64,000 nt of DNA from Latrodectus hesperus (taxonomy: Eukaryota; Arthropoda; Arachnida; Araneae; Theridiidae): positions 96,187,043 through 96,251,042 of the forward strand of contig CM075853.1 of the NCBI GenBank assembly GCA_037975125.1. The letters run 5' to 3'. A model generated the notes under the pieces. The model searched no databases. It had not been told where the DNA came from and saw only the letters and a list, made by a program, of their open reading frames with translations. Each line of letters begins with the position of its first letter. Position 1 is the stretch's first letter. Shown one piece after another: positions 61,620-64,000 of the stretch. The position numbers and the translations under genes are program-made.

Positions 61620-64000
61620 TCATTTTCAAGAGGAAGCGGATTGTTCAAAATTAAAAATTTAATTTTAACATAAAATAATTTCGCTTACCATAATCAGCAA
61701 AATGCTCCTTGTGTCTCAAATTTAATTGAAATAGGTTGACAAAATTTTAAAATAATTCTAATAATGATGTACATAAAATTAAATGTGCCTTATTTTTCCA
61801 TTTCTTAGTTTCTGAAAAAAATTTCCATATTTTATTTCAATTTTTTTTATTATTTTTCTTTATTAATTAATTTTTTTTAATCTATCAGATTTTTACAAAG
61901 AATGCTTTGTAAAACTGAAATGATGTGATATTTATTTTTATTAAAAGTTTGCATTTTTACTAAATAAAAGCTGAGAAAAAAATTTCAAAACCCTAAATAA
62001 AAATCAAAGAGAGAGGAATAATTCAAAGTTGACGAAGCTATTAAAGATTAGAAACACAGAGAGAGAGAGAGAGAGAGAGAGAAATGCAAATATATAAAAT
62101 TTGTTAATGATGTTTTTCAATTTCATTATAAGTTTCATAAATTAATCTTTGGGATCCATACTTAAGCTGCTAAATTATTGCTTGGAACATATTTAGGTAA
62201 AATTCAAGTATGAAAATTCAAATAACTGATTTATGAATTTTTTTGCCAAATTCAATGTCCCTTAATATTAAAAATATTATCCCCCTTAAATATTAAAAAC
62301 ATTATATACTTAAAAAAATAATTTATTATTTTTTATTAATAAAAATCTTTTTTTTCAAATTTTCTACATATTTAATAATGATTCAAAACCTATAACATCA
62401 TTAGCCATTATAAGTTTACAAGGTGTTGATGGTATATGAAAATTATATTAAAAATATTTTTTAATATAAAAAAATAAAAATATAAAAAAATTATATTATC
62501 AAAATTCTACGTTATAGTGTACTGCCAAATTAGAGGTTCTAGGTTTGAATCAAACCCCACATGCCCATAGTAAACTGATGCTGCTTTTCTGCATACACAT
62601 TCGCCATCTATATTATGGCCATGAGAACAACGCTTAAATGGCTGCTAAAAACAAATCAAGCCTCAAAATTCTATGATGTAACAAATAATAGTAAAATTTT
62701 TAAATAGCTTGATTTATTTCCTCAAATTTTAATAAAAAATTATAAATATTAAATGAAAAATAGTATATATTTTTAAAATCACATAATGTAGCATATAACC
62801 TGGAGAATTTTGTCACTTTAAGTTAAGGAAAGTTATAACAGTAATTATTTTGCCCGCTGTTAGATAAATTCGTCGGAATTCTTTTGATATTTTTTGCATA
62901 AATAATGAGAAAAACTTGTTCCTTAAAAATTTCAACCAAGTTGGAAAAGCAAATGGAGAACTCTAGTTTTCAAATCAGCAGTTAGCGAGTTCATTTCTCA
63001 TTTGCATGATTCCCCGTACGCTAAAATAGACACTAAAATAAAACGAAAATTGAAACATTTTATAGATTTCAGTTCAGGTTGGATTAATTTAGGTTGAGTG
63101 TTTTATGACCATTTCATAAGACAACTGGAGTATATGGAAGAAAAACTAATGTTATTGGGTGATTTAATTTCTAGCATCAGAAATAATCTAGGAAATATAA
63201 AAAAATAGTGTGGTTCTCAGTACAGTGTATGATTTTATACCGTTTTGTCACTCTAAATGTAAATAAGAACTTCTTCATCTTCCGTATTCGCTGAACATTT
63301 ATGGAAGTGATTATTGACTGTCACTTTCTATTGTAACTTGTTGAGAAACAAGATATTCTCGTGATGCTTAATATCTCAAATATTAAGTAGCGAAATAAGC
63401 ATAAATCAAGATAGTAAAAAATGATAGCAACTAATAATAAAAATGAAATGATGTTATTTTAAGTTATTGGACTTTTTAATCTTCCTTGACCCTGTTGGTG
63501 TAACTTGTCCTAGTTTAGACTTTGCGCCATGAAACAAAGCTAACCAACCAACCTCCCTCACTTTTATAAAAGATAATTCAATTAAGAAAGATCCAGTTAT
63601 CATATATACTCGCACTAATTAATACACACACTTATGAATATTGAAAATAACTCATCGAGAAGGAAGCATTGTATTGAAATAAAATTTGGTATACATAATG
63701 ATGCAGATGGGAGATTCACTTAATCCCAAAATTAAGACAATTAAAACAAATACAGTGTGTACAATTGAACAAAAAAACAACACAACTTCAGTAGCGTTTG
63801 GACCATCTCTTGCTGCTATGCATAATGAAACATAGCCTAGCATTCAGTTGATCAGACGTCTTTTGTTATCCTGCAGCAGATAGGCTCACAAATCTTGTAC
63901 AGTCATTTCTAAACCATTTACAGAGTGACACGAAAGCATCTCGAATTTCAATTTGTCCCACACATACTATATGGCAGACAAATAAGGGAAGTGGAATGAC
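61620..64000. other. AT-rich spacer with minor repeats
   Basis: (AG)n at 62058-62082. A box-B-like string (AGGTTTGAATCAA, about 62541-62552) may be one more SINE relic. No genes. Confidence 0.55.
62058..62082. repeat. (AG)n microsatellite
   Basis: About 12 AG units. Confidence 0.95.

Overview
This 64 kb window looks like an intergenic or intronic stretch of a very AT-rich arthropod nuclear genome. The best guess is a spider (probably an orb-weaver). The reasons are long (AT)n and (AC)n(AT)n microsatellites, mariner and Tc1 relics, many tRNA-derived SINE heads, and a non-LTR fragment whose C-terminal transposon domain has the look of spider Jockey-like elements. The organism assignment is inference from family familiarity, not a search. 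I found no intact protein-coding gene, no rRNA gene and no credible functional tRNA gene. Almost all short ORFs here are chance, or are translated microsatellites.

Layout. 1-4.1 kb: plain AT-rich DNA. 4.1-5.5 kb: an almost full-length mariner (minus strand) with both terminal inverted repeats, inserted at the end of a TA microsatellite and broken by frameshifts and a stop. 6.1-8.2 kb: microsatellites, then a degenerate Tc1-like DD34E element (plus strand) whose transposase carries one central block twice in two diverged versions. 10.7-11.1 kb: a GC-richer island. 12.4-12.6 kb: paired microsatellites. 13.43-14.64 kb: a clean 1.2 kb non-autonomous DNA transposon with 25 bp terminal repeats and an 8 bp target duplication. 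15.5-16.1 kb: a GC-richer block with repeated homeodomain-type motifs. 22.1-24.0 kb: a decayed tandem array with a unit of roughly 175 bp, containing a long hairpin. 25.3-27.1 kb: two TA microsatellites and a second weak array with a unit of about 280 bp. 28.7-41.5 kb: scattered tRNA-derived SINE relics and small hairpins. 50.6-51.3 kb: a second, older mariner relic (plus strand). 52.3-52.6 and 54.1-54.3 kb: two well-preserved SINEs with target duplications. 58.35-59.33 kb: an internally deleted non-LTR retroelement (minus strand) joining 5' leader and ORF1-like sequence to a C-terminal zinc-knuckle end. 61.1-61.4 kb: a GC-richer open frame after a plausible splice acceptor.

There is no gene network to describe. 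The history is one of repeated transposon insertion and decay: TA-targeting DNA elements landing in or beside TA-rich repeats, SINEs mobilised by some LINE, and short tandem duplications. The most unusual items are the TAGAATTT-flanked element, the truncated retroelement, the Tc1 relic with a doubled segment, and the long hairpin in the decayed array. None amounts to a demonstrated new biological system.
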